From JBMYQA01 sp049600855 (GTDB lineage: Bacteria > Bacteroidota > Bacteroidia > Cytophagales > Flammeovirgaceae), in contig JBMYQA010000156.1 of assembly GCA_049600855.1 (NCBI GenBank), positions 1 through 13,523 of the forward strand: DNA of 13,523 nucleotides, written 5' to 3'. The notes beneath the pieces were generated by a model that saw only the letters and a program-made list of their open reading frames with translations, had not been told where the DNA came from and ran no database searches. A program made the translations under genes and the position numbers. How positions within the stretch are numbered: position 1 is the first letter of the stretch; every line of letters starts with the position of its first letter. This document shows positions 1-8,038 of this stretch, in pieces.

Positions 1-3000
1 CTGTTGACTTGTATTGGAAAAGGGCTTTTTTGAAATTATTATGTGATAAATCGTATTGATTGACAGCTACATTCAACCTATCTTCAGGCTGATTATTGGT
101 ATTTACTACCCAATTATCGGCAGGCAGATCAATGTTGACATCCGAACAGCCCGGTACAAAGAATACCGAGATTTCGACACTATCTTCTAAGCTAAAATCG
201 CAAAGTGACTCAAAAATGAGGCGTATATTTTCATATTCCATCACATCGGGCTGGCCTTGTGCTACGCGCAGCGTCTTTTGGGTAATGGCACCAGCAGGAA
301 TTAAAAAGCTGCGCCCATCTGTGAGGAATTCACCATCCATCGTCAAAATCGCTCCATTTGGATTGGTGGTGTCATCTACCCGTAAGCGGTACCAGTTGGT
401 TTCACCAATTTCAGAATTATTAGCCAAATTTAGGGTAAATGTGGCTTGTCGGTTTGAAGGAATATTGGCCGCTACTGCGTTATCCACACTAATTTCGGGG
501 TTTTCGGCTCGAACTGTTGCCGAACTGAGTACATGTTGGCCAGGCTCAAAATATTGGGTCCGAAACTCGCCTTCATACGGACAACTAGTTACGCCACCTC
601 GGAGGTTAAATGAAGGCCCAAAATTATCGCCAGGATTTTTGACATCTATGGTAAAGAAATCGGCAACTGTTCCTCCTGCTAGTGGTGCACCTTCACCATC
701 TTCTAATACATAGCCATAGGTGGTAACATTGGTAGTGTCATTAATGTCTACATCTACCTCGCTTTCTTGATCTGTATAGGTGATTTTTGCCAATAATCCC
801 ACTGAATTGATCTTTGCGCTTGTTCTGCGCCCTATGCTTGAATCGTAATACCATTCGTGTGTTCGAGTAGTACTTTTTACGGTATCTACAGTAAACGATT
901 TTGAAATGGAAGTACCCGCATCAAATGAGAGGTTCTCTTCTAAGCTTGCTTGCACTTTTCTACGCTCGTTTTCTCTTAACCAGTAGTGCCAGCCAGCGAT
1001 TTGAGTATTGTAATAAAACACACTATCTGTAAGCGGGCCTACGAGCGTATCTATAATAGTTTGTGGAATCTTTAGCGCATAACTAGGCCCAACTCCTCCT
1101 GTTTTCGCTTGATCTCCCCAAATGTTTTCATCATGATTATTTGAGCCAAAATGAGGATCAGTATCTGCCAAAAGAGATAGGTAACGCACTTTATCTGTTG
1201 CTACTATACTAGTGTCTACACCTATTTCTAATAATTGATTCCGAAGTTTTTCTAAACCGGGAATAATTTGTGTTTCAATTTGATTCACCGTAAAAGTAAA
1301 TGAAGTGGTGATTTGGTCAGCTACACTTACCCCAGCTAATTTTCCAATTGAAAAGCCGTTATTTTGTTGTTGGCAATCAGAAGTTGTCAAGCAATTCGTA
1401 GTCGGAATGATTTGTAAATTGGTAGCCTCTCCATAAATCAGGTTAGATGCTGTACCTACAAATACATCTGCGCGATGCCCTACAAATTCTTTGTCATCAC
1501 TTGTTTGCCAAGTTTGATCCGTTGTAATCGTAGTGGTTACGGTATTATCTACCGAATTTTCACGTGTAACACTTGCGCCAACCTCAAGTGCCTCTGTCGC
1601 TTCAAGCTTCGTAATTACCCCTGCACCTAACCCAACAAAGGAAGTTAGGTTAAAACCTAAAGAGACTTCGGCTTCATTATTTGTTACTTCAACTTCAGAA
1701 GTAGAAACACTTGTGGTGCTTGAAATAGAAGTACTCTTATCAAAGAAAGAATAACTATTACTGCCTGGCGGGTCTCGTAAAATGGCAATTACATTAATGG
1801 GGCCGAGTGTTGTGAAATTATTACCCGATGGCTTAGCGCCAAAAATAATTCCTCTGAATGGATCACTGGGTCGCCAAACGGTTTTAATGGCACCATTATT
1901 CCCTGAAATGGCCGTGATGCCTAAAGTTCTGGTATAGCTGTTTTGAGTATCAATAGGATCAGCGTTCACTTCTGGGGTTCCACCTGTAAAGGTATAAAGT
2001 AATTCCCCTTGATTATCTAGATTAAATGTTTGAAGATTCGTGTTAATCGCTAAATCATTGCGGATTTCAATTTGTCCATCGGTTACTGGAACTTTATCTA
2101 CTACGCTACTTCCCCCATCCGTATTCGTATACTGCTCAGAAAGTGCAATCTTCATTTGATAATCAGCAAGTTGTCTAAAAATTGGGTGGCCAAAGTTATA
2201 GTTCGTGCCAGTGATTAAATCAACTTGAGTGCTAGAGTCATCATTTGGATCGACATAAGTGAACGTCCTTTCTCCAAAAACTTCCTCCCCTTCCGTATTG
2301 GTAACATCAATGGTTGGGGTAACGCGATAAATAAAATCTTCACGGTGTTGAAACCTAAAGGTATCCATTGCGATAATCCAAGTCGTATCTTGAAATTGCG
2401 GATAGATGATTTCATCACGATTTAGGGTATCGGCTGGGTTAAAAACGGGCTCTGGTAAGAAGTGATCATTTACTAGAATCCCTACGGTATCCAATAGGAT
2501 TTCTTCATTGGCAATATTGCTGGTCAAATCTACGACAGAGAAGCTGTTCGGATCGAAGCTATTGCTACTGGCGTTTACACTTTTTACCGTATATTTTTCT
2601 GGTAACAAATAGGCAATGTACTCTCCTGTTTCTGGATCTGCAGTTAAGGTAATATCTCTTGGGTTGATCGCATCGAAGGACATGGTTGAATTGATGGTTC
2701 TTTCCTCAAGGTTTATGCTTTTAGTGATGCTGGTTAAATCCCTACCTTTTTGGGTAGTCATGACAATGGTTGCATCTCCAATATTGTCCGTAGATAAGCC
2801 AAACCCTAAGGGGTAAGCGGCTTCTACTGGGCCTCCAACTACTCTACCAGCTACTTTCACCAAAGTCGTATCCCAAAATGTTAAACCAGTAAGCGGTTCC
2901 TGAAAATCAAAAGTGGGTTCGGCATTGTCAGTGGTGGCGGGAGGAAAACGTCCTGCTTGTTCAAAAGTATGTCCTTGCTTTTGTAAGGTAATGAAATGAT

Positions 3001-4624
3001 TTCCGATGGGTACATCTACTTCAAATTGGCCATTATGATCAGTCATGGATAATTGCCCATCACTGCCCACTACTGGCTGTCCATCTACTAAGATAATGAC
3101 TCCTTCTACTCCAAAATCAGGTGTATTTGAGTAACGAACATTGCCTGTTACGCTAAATGAAGAAATATCTGTAAAATCAACATTATTTATGATTGCGTTG
3201 CCATCCCCAACAAAGAAAGTGCGTTGAGCGGGATTAAATTGATGTACGCCCAATATTGGTGTAAAGGAGTAGAGTGAACCACTCGTTTCGTAGGGGAAAC
3301 CGACAATTGCGTAATTTCCAGCTTCATCGGTTATCCCTTTAAAGCCCAATTGACTTGCTGTAGGCGTAATCGCTGACCACACACCATTTTCGTGCAAACC
3401 ATGATGTTCGTTAAAGTCAAAGCCTTGTCGAGAAATGTCATAAAAGCCTTCTCCAACTCCTGCATTCAAGCGCCAATAACCGCTTAAGTCTGCTTCTGTC
3501 CCATTCAAATTGCGAGAAAAAGTGCTTAGGATTTCTGCGAATGAAAGTTGTTTGTCCCAAAATCGGATTTCATCCATATAGCCTTTGTAAAATGTGGTAC
3601 CTAGCGAATCTTTACCAAAAAATAGGTTTGCATCTGTATATTCAGGAGTGTTTGAGGGTTTGATTTTAACGGAATCGATCAACGTATCATTAATGAGGGT
3701 ATATAAGGCTAAGCTATCTGAGGGTTCATAAGTAATGGCAATGTGAAAGAAGGTATCTTGCGGAGCTTCAAAAGGCATGGTCAGCAGCTCATCGCCCAAC
3801 TTAAAGGTTAATTCATTAATCGTGGGGTCATACGTTAACTGGTATTCTTCCCCTTTACTAAAAATCACCCCTTTGGCATTACCTATTGCTCTCGTCCACA
3901 GCTGCAGACTAAAACCATCATGGAATAGCAATTCATTTCCATCAGCCACACTCAAAAAGGCATTGGTTCCATTTAAGAATAAACTTTTCCCACGAAGGTC
4001 TCCATTGGTTTCAGCTACTACCTCCACATTTGGAACTGCTGTACCTCCTTCATAAGTAATTTGTCCTGTGGCAGTTCCTGTTGCTAAAGAAAAACCAACG
4101 GCATCTATGGTATTAATGAGTGGTTGAACGGTACCATCGGCGATACCAGCAGCAAACACCGTATATTTGTAGATTACTCCCTTTTCTGCAAACTCATCGC
4201 GAAAAGAACGTCCATTTGCATCTACGGTTCCAATGAGGGTTGAGTCTTGTGAGGCACCTAGCGGTTTTCGGAAGATTCGGAATTGATTAATGCGATTGCC
4301 CGCAGCTAAAATCTGCCAACGCAACTCTACATATTCTGCAAAATATCCTTTAGAAGCAAAAAGAGGTTTTCCAAATACTTGGGGGAAATAACTGACAGGA
4401 AAAGCAAATCCTGAAGTGATATTGACGACATTACCATTAAGTGTTAACTTCTTGGTAGTATCTGCTGCTAAGCTTCCATTCGAAGTGCGAATTACATTTC
4501 CGTTAAGCAATGTTTTGCTTCTATCTCCTCCTGTATAACCAAAATCTTCATTGGTGTTTTGTGCAAGAGTAGCGCTTATACCGATGCAGAAGTATACGAT
4601 TAAACTAAGTAATGTATTTTTCAT
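1..4624 (-). CDS. Giant secreted multidomain LamG protein, 3' end cut by window edge
   Basis: The frame is open without a stop from the ATG at 4624 to the window edge, giving at least 1541 residues; the C-terminus lies outside, where a T9SS sorting domain would be expected in this phylum (inference). Residues 1-21 form a signal peptide ending TLA before Q22. Residues about 93-158 resemble a fibronectin III fold. Residues 184-206 look like the first half of a carboxypeptidase-regulatory-like domain, about 208-388 are a LamG/concanavalin-like jellyroll (DEIRFWDKQLS, SGYWRLNAG), and about 423-485 look like the second half of the interrupted domain. Two more such domains follow (about 487-555 and 586-690). 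Two Ser/Thr-rich alternating beta segments lie at about 956-1042 and 1223-1303, then Ig-like sheet sequence to about 1485. The role is probably adhesion or surface structure. It starts 43 bp after the collar gene and is probably co-transcribed with it. The exact function is not recognised. Confidence 0.85.
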   Translation of the reverse strand, partial: MKNTLLSLIVYFCIGISATLAQNTNEDFGYTGGDRSKTLLNGNVIRTSNGSLAADTTKKLTLNGNVVNITSGFAFPVSYFPQVFGKPLFASKGYFAEYVELRWQILAAGNRINQFRIFRKPLGASQDSTLIGTVDANGRSFRDEFAEKGVIYKYTVFAAGIADGTVQPLINTIDAVGFSLATGTATGQITYEGGTAVPNVEVVAETNGDLRGKSLFLNGTNAFLSVADGNELLFHDGFSLQLWTRAIGNAKGVIFSKGEEYQLTYDPTINELTFKLGDELLTMPFEAPQDTFFHIAITYEPSDSLALYTLINDTLIDSVKIKPSNTPEYTDANLFFGKDSLGTTFYKGYMDEIRFWDKQLSFAEILSTFSRNLNGTEADLSGYWRLNAGVGEGFYDISRQGFDFNEHHGLHENGVWSAITPTASQLGFKGITDEAGNYAIVGFPYETSGSLYSFTPILGVHQFNPAQRTFFVGDGNAIINNVDFTDISSFSVTGNVRYSNTPDFGVEGVIILVDGQPVVGSDGQLSMTDHNGQFEVDVPIGNHFITLQKQGHTFEQAGRFPPATTDNAEPTFDFQEPLTGLTFWDTTLVKVAGRVVGGPVEAAYPLGFGLSTDNIGDATIVMTTQKGRDLTSITKSINLEERTINSTMSFDAINPRDITLTADPETGEYIAYLLPEKYTVKSVNASSNSFDPNSFSVVDLTSNIANEEILLDTVGILVNDHFLPEPVFNPADTLNRDEIIYPQFQDTTWIIAMDTFRFQHREDFIYRVTPTIDVTNTEGEEVFGERTFTYVDPNDDSSTQVDLITGTNYNFGHPIFRQLADYQMKIALSEQYTNTDGGSSVVDKVPVTDGQIEIRNDLAINTNLQTFNLDNQGELLYTFTGGTPEVNADPIDTQNSYTRTLGITAISGNNGAIKTVWRPSDPFRGIIFGAKPSGNNFTTLGPINVIAILRDPPGSNSYSFFDKSTSISSTTSVSTSEVEVTNNEAEVSLGFNLTSFVGLGAGVITKLEATEALEVGASVTRENSVDNTVTTTITTDQTWQTSDDKEFVGHRADVFVGTASNLIYGEATNLQIIPTTNCLTTSDCQQQNNGFSIGKLAGVSVADQITTSFTFTVNQIETQIIPGLEKLRNQLLEIGVDTSIVATDKVRYLSLLADTDPHFGSNNHDENIWGDQAKTGGVGPSYALKIPQTIIDTLVGPLTDSVFYYNTQIAGWHYWLRENERRKVQASLEENLSFDAGTSISKSFTVDTVKSTTRTHEWYYDSSIGRRTSAKINSVGLLAKITYTDQESEVDVDINDTTNVTTYGYVLEDGEGAPLAGGTVADFFTIDVKNPGDNFGPSFNLRGGVTSCPYEGEFRTQYFEPGQHVLSSATVRAENPEISVDNAVAANIPSNRQATFTLNLANNSEIGETNWYRLRVDDTTNPNGAILTMDGEFLTDGRSFLIPAGAITQKTLRVAQGQPDVMEYENIRLIFESLCDFSLEDSVEISVFFVPGCSDVNIDLPADNWVVNTNNQPEDRLNVAVNQYDLSHNNFKKALFQYKST

Positions 4625-4667
4625 TTGCTGTGATCATTTTCGTGAAAACCAGTTAATAGGGTATTGG

Positions 4668-5633
4668 TTATATCTTAATGATATACAGCACAGCAACATT
4701 TTTAGGACGTGTCTCTAAGCCGCCTTTATTTTGGATGGTAATGCCCGTAGTAACTTCATCTTCCATAATATTGGCATAGCCTATATCTGTTTCTGTAGTT
4801 CCGTGCCCGTCACTCCCAGAATCATCAATTCGTCCGCCTCCTGTTTCATCATCTAAGAAAATCCTGTGTTTATGGCCAAGGTCTCTCACATTGTGTTTAT
4901 GACCAGGATCGTTAATATCATGGTTATGCGCTTTCAAGGTATCTAATTGATACGTACCAACTTTGGCTCCTGTATTTCCGCCTCCATTGAGGGCTGTCCT
5001 ATTCGCGGCATCAGGATCTTGTGAGTCACTTGTTCGGGTATCTACTCCTCTGGGAAACATCCCTCTTAAATCGGGTAAGTGAAACGTGGAACTTCCATTA
5101 CCATTGCCCCAAGCAGTACCTATTGCGGCAAACAAAGCAGGATATTCTGTACGACTCACTTGGGTACCATCACAAATTAAATAACCTGATGGTGGGGTTT
5201 CGCCTGCAAAGGGTAGAATGGTACCGGGGGGCACGCCATTGCCAGCAGCTTTTGCATAAGGAACGGCAAGTAATTCTGCTTCGCTGAGTGTAGTGAAATT
5301 ACCTGTTCCTGCCTTCACTTCAATTCGCATCTGATAATTAAAGCGATCAAAGGCGAGTACTTGGAAGTCAACGGTAGCCACTGTTCCTACAATGGTATGG
5401 AAAACGCCAAAAGCATCTGTAGATAAATCATGTTCTTCTGTGAATACAACTGTAGAACTACCAGCAGGCATAATGCTAAATTTGACAGTAATATTCTGAT
5501 TAGCCAATGCCACTCCGTCAGCATCACGAGCGTATCCTTGATAACTAAACCCTTTATTTTCAATTTGATTTTGGGCAATTACGGAGAAAATAAGGAGGCT
5601 AAAAAGGAAATAGAAGGCGGTAAACTTTTTCAT
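4668..5633 (-). CDS. Secreted phage tail collar domain protein
   Basis: This is a 321-residue exported protein. Residues 1-20 are a signal peptide (MKKFTAFYFLF, cleavage expected before Q21). Residues about 27-130 form the module common in Bacteroidota surface proteins (GFSYQGYARDADG, TDAFGVF, AVPYAKAA). Residues about 136-200 match the phage tail collar domain: PGTILPFAGETPPSGYLICDG, then EYPALFAAIG and LPDLRGMFPRGVD. From 235 to 256 three (A/G)HxH motifs recur every nine residues, resembling metal-binding repeats in trimeric tail-fibre tips. The C-terminus (ETRPKNVAVLYIIKI) is the usual end of collar/MdpB-type proteins. In phages such domains sit in fibre proteins; in bacteria, secreted versions are poorly characterised. 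There is no other phage gene nearby, so a surface adhesin or fibre tip is more likely than a virion part (inference). It is the first gene of a probable operon with the giant LamG gene. Confidence 0.9.
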   Translation of the reverse strand: MKKFTAFYFLFSLLIFSVIAQNQIENKGFSYQGYARDADGVALANQNITVKFSIMPAGSSTVVFTEEHDLSTDAFGVFHTIVGTVATVDFQVLAFDRFNYQMRIEVKAGTGNFTTLSEAELLAVPYAKAAGNGVPPGTILPFAGETPPSGYLICDGTQVSRTEYPALFAAIGTAWGNGNGSSTFHLPDLRGMFPRGVDTRTSDSQDPDAANRTALNGGGNTGAKVGTYQLDTLKAHNHDINDPGHKHNVRDLGHKHRIFLDDETGGGRIDDSGSDGHGTTETDIGYANIMEDEVTTGITIQNKGGLETRPKNVAVLYIIKI

Positions 5634-5738
5634 GCTTTATCCATTTAGTGAGTTGTTAAGAAGTTCACACATCTGATACTAAACTCAATGCTGATAGCAG
5701 CCATTTTTAATATAAGATGTGCCAAAGAAGTTGTTATA

Positions 5739-5770
5739 TAAATATAGTAACCGCCCCTTTGCATAACAAA
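5739..5770 (-). promoter_or_regulatory. Candidate Bacteroidota promoter for the collar/LamG operon
   Basis: On the minus strand TTTG (5770-5767) is followed after 20 bases by TATATTTA (5746-5739), close to the Bacteroidota consensus TTTG-N19/20-TAnnTTTG. Transcription would begin near 5732, leaving a leader of about 100 bases before the ATG at 5633. The last base of the -7 element deviates, and AT-rich DNA makes chance matches common. Confidence 0.35.
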
Positions 5771-5863
5771 AATGGGTAAAACTGATGTCCCATTTTGGTC
5801 AAACCTTGTTCTATTTTAGCCAAAATGGTGTTATTGAGGGTTATTAACGATATTAGCGTTAAT
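5766..5863. promoter_or_regulatory. Cluster of inverted repeats, possible operators
   Basis: AAAATGGG (5769-5776) pairs with CCCATTTT (5789-5796). CCATTTTGG (5790-5798) pairs perfectly with CCAAAATGG (5820-5828), with arm centres 30 bp apart. ATTAACG (5843-5849) pairs with CGTTAAT (5857-5863). None is followed by a T-run on the minus strand, so they do not look like terminators. They lie at and just upstream of the candidate promoter of the collar gene, which fits regulator binding. Function is inferred only. Confidence 0.35.
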
Positions 5864-5914
5864 TTGAGGTAGATTTGAGCGTATAACTCTTTTTGGGAAA
5901 ATTTGTACAAATAT

Positions 5915-7357
5915 TTAGTTGTGAATGCAAGTAAAATCGCCTTTACTGTAACGAATATGCGCTGGAATCCAATCTTTATCGAAATGACTAGGTTGGCCTA
6001 TAGTGGCAAATAAGGTCTCTGGATACACCCAAAAATAAGGTCGTGTATCGTAAACATAAGAAGATACTTCTACCGTATCCTTACTTGCTTTTTTGTGGCC
6101 ATTTGCGACTTTAATGTGCCCACTTCCATTGATCTTAAAAAAGCCATAATTTAAACCTTTATGTGTAATTTCGTTCGCTACCCAATTGTGATTATTTCCA
6201 TTTTCACCATGTGGACTGTAATAAATTCCATGTAAGGTTACCCGATTTCGAAAGAAAGTGTTGTAAGGTCCAGAAGGTCCCCAAGTATGATCAACCCAAA
6301 TATTTTCTACTTCATTTCCTTCAAATAAATTGCAAAACGCATAATGACCATGCAATTGAATGCTACCACCTACATGGTGCATCATCTCACTCCTATATTC
6401 GTCACAAGAATAATTGTACGCAAACACATTTCCATTTGCTCCTTGCTTCACAATCATAGGATGACGCAAATGTTGAAAACAATTATTCTCAATCAAACAT
6501 TCACCCGTATGGTTGATGAGCATCACTCCATAGCCTTTTGTTCCAACTCCTGAATAATCATAGGCATGATGCATGTAACATCCTCTAATTGTAATGTTCG
6601 TGGAATGGTCAATATTGACATGAGCGGCCACACTCACATTACTTTCAATACCTTCTACCCAACAATCTGCTGCATATTTAAAATGGATATTATTATTAGA
6701 AGCTTGATCAGGATTGTTATTTCTTGAAATTTTAAATCCTTTTAATCCTACCTTTGTTATGGGTGTATACGCTGAAATTGTTGGATGTAAATTCAAGTCA
6801 TAATCAATTCGAAGGGGATTTTGAAAATGAATTTCGGTATCTGTAATGTTCGTAATCTTCACAAATTGTCCAACTGCATATTTCGACCATTCGGTGGGCA
6901 CTTTATTCCAACTTCCATTATCTTGTCGAATTTCAGCATAATCTCCCACTTTAAAGCTGCTGGTATCCGCTACTTTTACCGAAGTGGCTCCCATTTTAGG
7001 AGGAACACGAACAATTTTTTCCAACTTTTGCGCGCCCAAACTTAGCGGCTCCACAAAAATACAAGGACGGGATTTCTCTGTTTTAAAAGCTAATGTTGTT
7101 TTAGTAGCCCCTTGGCCTTCCAACACAACACCACTTTTCATCCTTACATGTTGATTGATATTAAACGTGCCTGCGGGCAATACCACTTTACCCGGTTTAC
7201 CATTAAAACTGTCTATGGCATCTTGAATTACTTTATGATCGTCATCCGTACCCAAAGTTACCATAACCGAAGCTTCAGGATCAGCCATGGTCTTACATCC
7301 TGCTACTTTCCAATTTACCATGCGACTCTCAGGAATAGGTTGGGCTATTTTATGCAT
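5915..7357 (-). CDS. Right-handed parallel beta-helix (pectate-lyase-like) protein
   Basis: A 480-residue protein of the pectin-lyase-like beta-helix superfamily. Residues 43-83 carry the typical N-terminal cap of the 'pectate lyase 3' group: VIQDAIDSF, KVVLPAGTFNI and SGVVLEGQG. Residues about 200-400 hold repeated helix coils with Asn/His-rich turns (NITIRGCYMHH, CLIENNCFQHL, NVFAYNYS, NLFEGNEVENI, NTFFRNRV, NWVANEI). Such proteins usually bind or cleave acidic polysaccharides outside the cell; the catalytic residues here cannot be assigned by eye. Oddly, no signal peptide follows the ATG, and an in-frame TAG lies 12 bases upstream of it, so the frame cannot be extended. A 22-bp-period repeat covers the start codon, and the first copy encodes a signal-peptide-like LLAQP in another frame, so the gene may have lost its export signal. 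An alternative start is M13. It follows DUF3109 by 96 bp. Confidence 0.85.
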   Translation of the reverse strand: MHKIAQPIPESRMVNWKVAGCKTMADPEASVMVTLGTDDDHKVIQDAIDSFNGKPGKVVLPAGTFNINQHVRMKSGVVLEGQGATKTTLAFKTEKSRPCIFVEPLSLGAQKLEKIVRVPPKMGATSVKVADTSSFKVGDYAEIRQDNGSWNKVPTEWSKYAVGQFVKITNITDTEIHFQNPLRIDYDLNLHPTISAYTPITKVGLKGFKISRNNNPDQASNNNIHFKYAADCWVEGIESNVSVAAHVNIDHSTNITIRGCYMHHAYDYSGVGTKGYGVMLINHTGECLIENNCFQHLRHPMIVKQGANGNVFAYNYSCDEYRSEMMHHVGGSIQLHGHYAFCNLFEGNEVENIWVDHTWGPSGPYNTFFRNRVTLHGIYYSPHGENGNNHNWVANEITHKGLNYGFFKINGSGHIKVANGHKKASKDTVEVSSYVYDTRPYFWVYPETLFATIGQPSHFDKDWIPAHIRYSKGDFTCIHN

Positions 7358-7369
7358 AAGGTTGGGCTA
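7337..7369. repeat. 11-bp direct repeat with 22-bp period across the beta-helix start codon
   Basis: AGGTTGGGCTA occurs at 7337-7347 and again at 7359-7369. The start codon of the beta-helix gene (7355-7357) lies between the copies. A period of 22 is not a multiple of three, so a duplication here would shift the reading frame. In the two relevant frames each copy encodes Ala-Gln-Pro, like the end of a signal peptide. Confidence 0.7.
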
Positions 7370-7464
7370 AAAGGTTGTAAAAAATCAATGAACTCCCAAC
7401 AAGATAAAAAAGTTAAAAAAGAAAGTAAAGGATTATTTTTATTAAGAACTTGTCTAAGATTCAT
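7345..7464 (-). other. Short overlapping ORF, possible detached signal-peptide remnant
   Basis: A 39-codon ORF begins with an ATG inside the last codons of the DUF3109 gene (11-base overlap) and ends at a TAG just inside the beta-helix gene. It begins MNLRQVLNKNNPLLSFLTFL, a positively charged start followed by a hydrophobic run, then SC, which is loosely lipobox-like. It may be the original start and signal region of the beta-helix protein, separated from it by frameshifts, or a chance ORF in T-rich spacer. There is no direct evidence that it is translated. Confidence 0.2.
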
Positions 7465-8038
7465 TTTTAGACTCCAAAAACAGTTCAATTTCTTGCAAGA
7501 GCTTGGCATACCATGCCTCCCCATACCTTCTGATCAAGGGTTCCTTTAAAAATTCATATAAAGGCACGCTCAATTCTTTTCCAAAAGCACAAGCCGCCGC
7601 ACAAATATCCCAGCGATCGTAATTAATGGCTTCAAATTCATCGTATTTCCCCACACGAATGGGATACAAATGACACGAGATGGGTTTTTTATAGTCGATC
7701 TTGCCATCGTTATGTGCAAGTTCAATTCCACATTTTAAAATCCCTTTTTCATCGTATAAAGCATACGCACATTCTTTCCCTCCAATGGTTGGGGTAGAAA
7801 AATCCCCTTCCTCATCTAACACATAGGGCCCTTGCTTTTCAATTTCACGCTTTCCCTCTTCCGTTAGATAGGGCATCACCTTATCCAAGATTTCTTCCAG
7901 AATAGGAAGTTCATCTTCTTCTAATGGAGCGCCTAAATCTCCCTCAACACAACAGGCACCCTTGCATTTATCTAAATTGCAGACAAAGAAATTTTCTACA
8001 ATATCGTCACTTAATATGGTATGTTCTACAGTTAGCAT
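7454..8038 (-). CDS. DUF3109 family cysteine-rich (putative metal-binding) protein
   Basis: A 194-residue cytoplasmic protein that matches the DUF3109 family, widespread in Bacteroidota and related to the YkgJ-type zinc/iron-chelating cysteine cluster proteins. Nine cysteines are visible: C20, C25, C29 and C30 (CNLDKCKGACC), C90, C103, C122 (SCHLYPIRVG) and C146/C150 (CAAAC). This pattern fits metal-cluster binding. Other family hallmarks are GDLGAPLEEDEL, YVLDEEGDFSTPTIGG and YDRWDICAAAC. The biochemical role of the family is not established. The length appears complete, with no signal peptide or membrane segment. It starts at an ATG with a 363-bp spacer upstream, divergent from the small plus-strand gene. 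The beta-helix gene follows 96 bp downstream on the same strand, so the two could share a transcript. Confidence 0.92.
   Translation of the reverse strand: MLTVEHTILSDDIVENFFVCNLDKCKGACCVEGDLGAPLEEDELPILEEILDKVMPYLTEEGKREIEKQGPYVLDEEGDFSTPTIGGKECAYALYDEKGILKCGIELAHNDGKIDYKKPISCHLYPIRVGKYDEFEAINYDRWDICAAACAFGKELSVPLYEFLKEPLIRRYGEAWYAKLLQEIELFLESKNES

Noticed and set aside
96..713. 205-codon plus-strand ORF
   Set aside because: It lies antisense to the continuous giant LamG gene, whose translation has recognisable domains; this ORF has low-complexity, unstructured composition and is a shadow.
4668..5633. Prophage or contractile tail locus
   Set aside because: The collar domain is the only phage-like element; the protein has a signal peptide and a Bacteroidota surface module, and no other virion or tail gene is in the window.
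5901..5912. ATTTGTACAAAT palindrome as terminator of the beta-helix gene
   Set aside because: It is a perfect 12-bp palindrome but very AT-rich, with no loop and no T-run after it on the minus strand; too weak to call.
7112..7549. 145-codon plus-strand ORF across the beta-helix start and DUF3109 end
   Set aside because: It is antisense to two well-supported genes and shows no family features.
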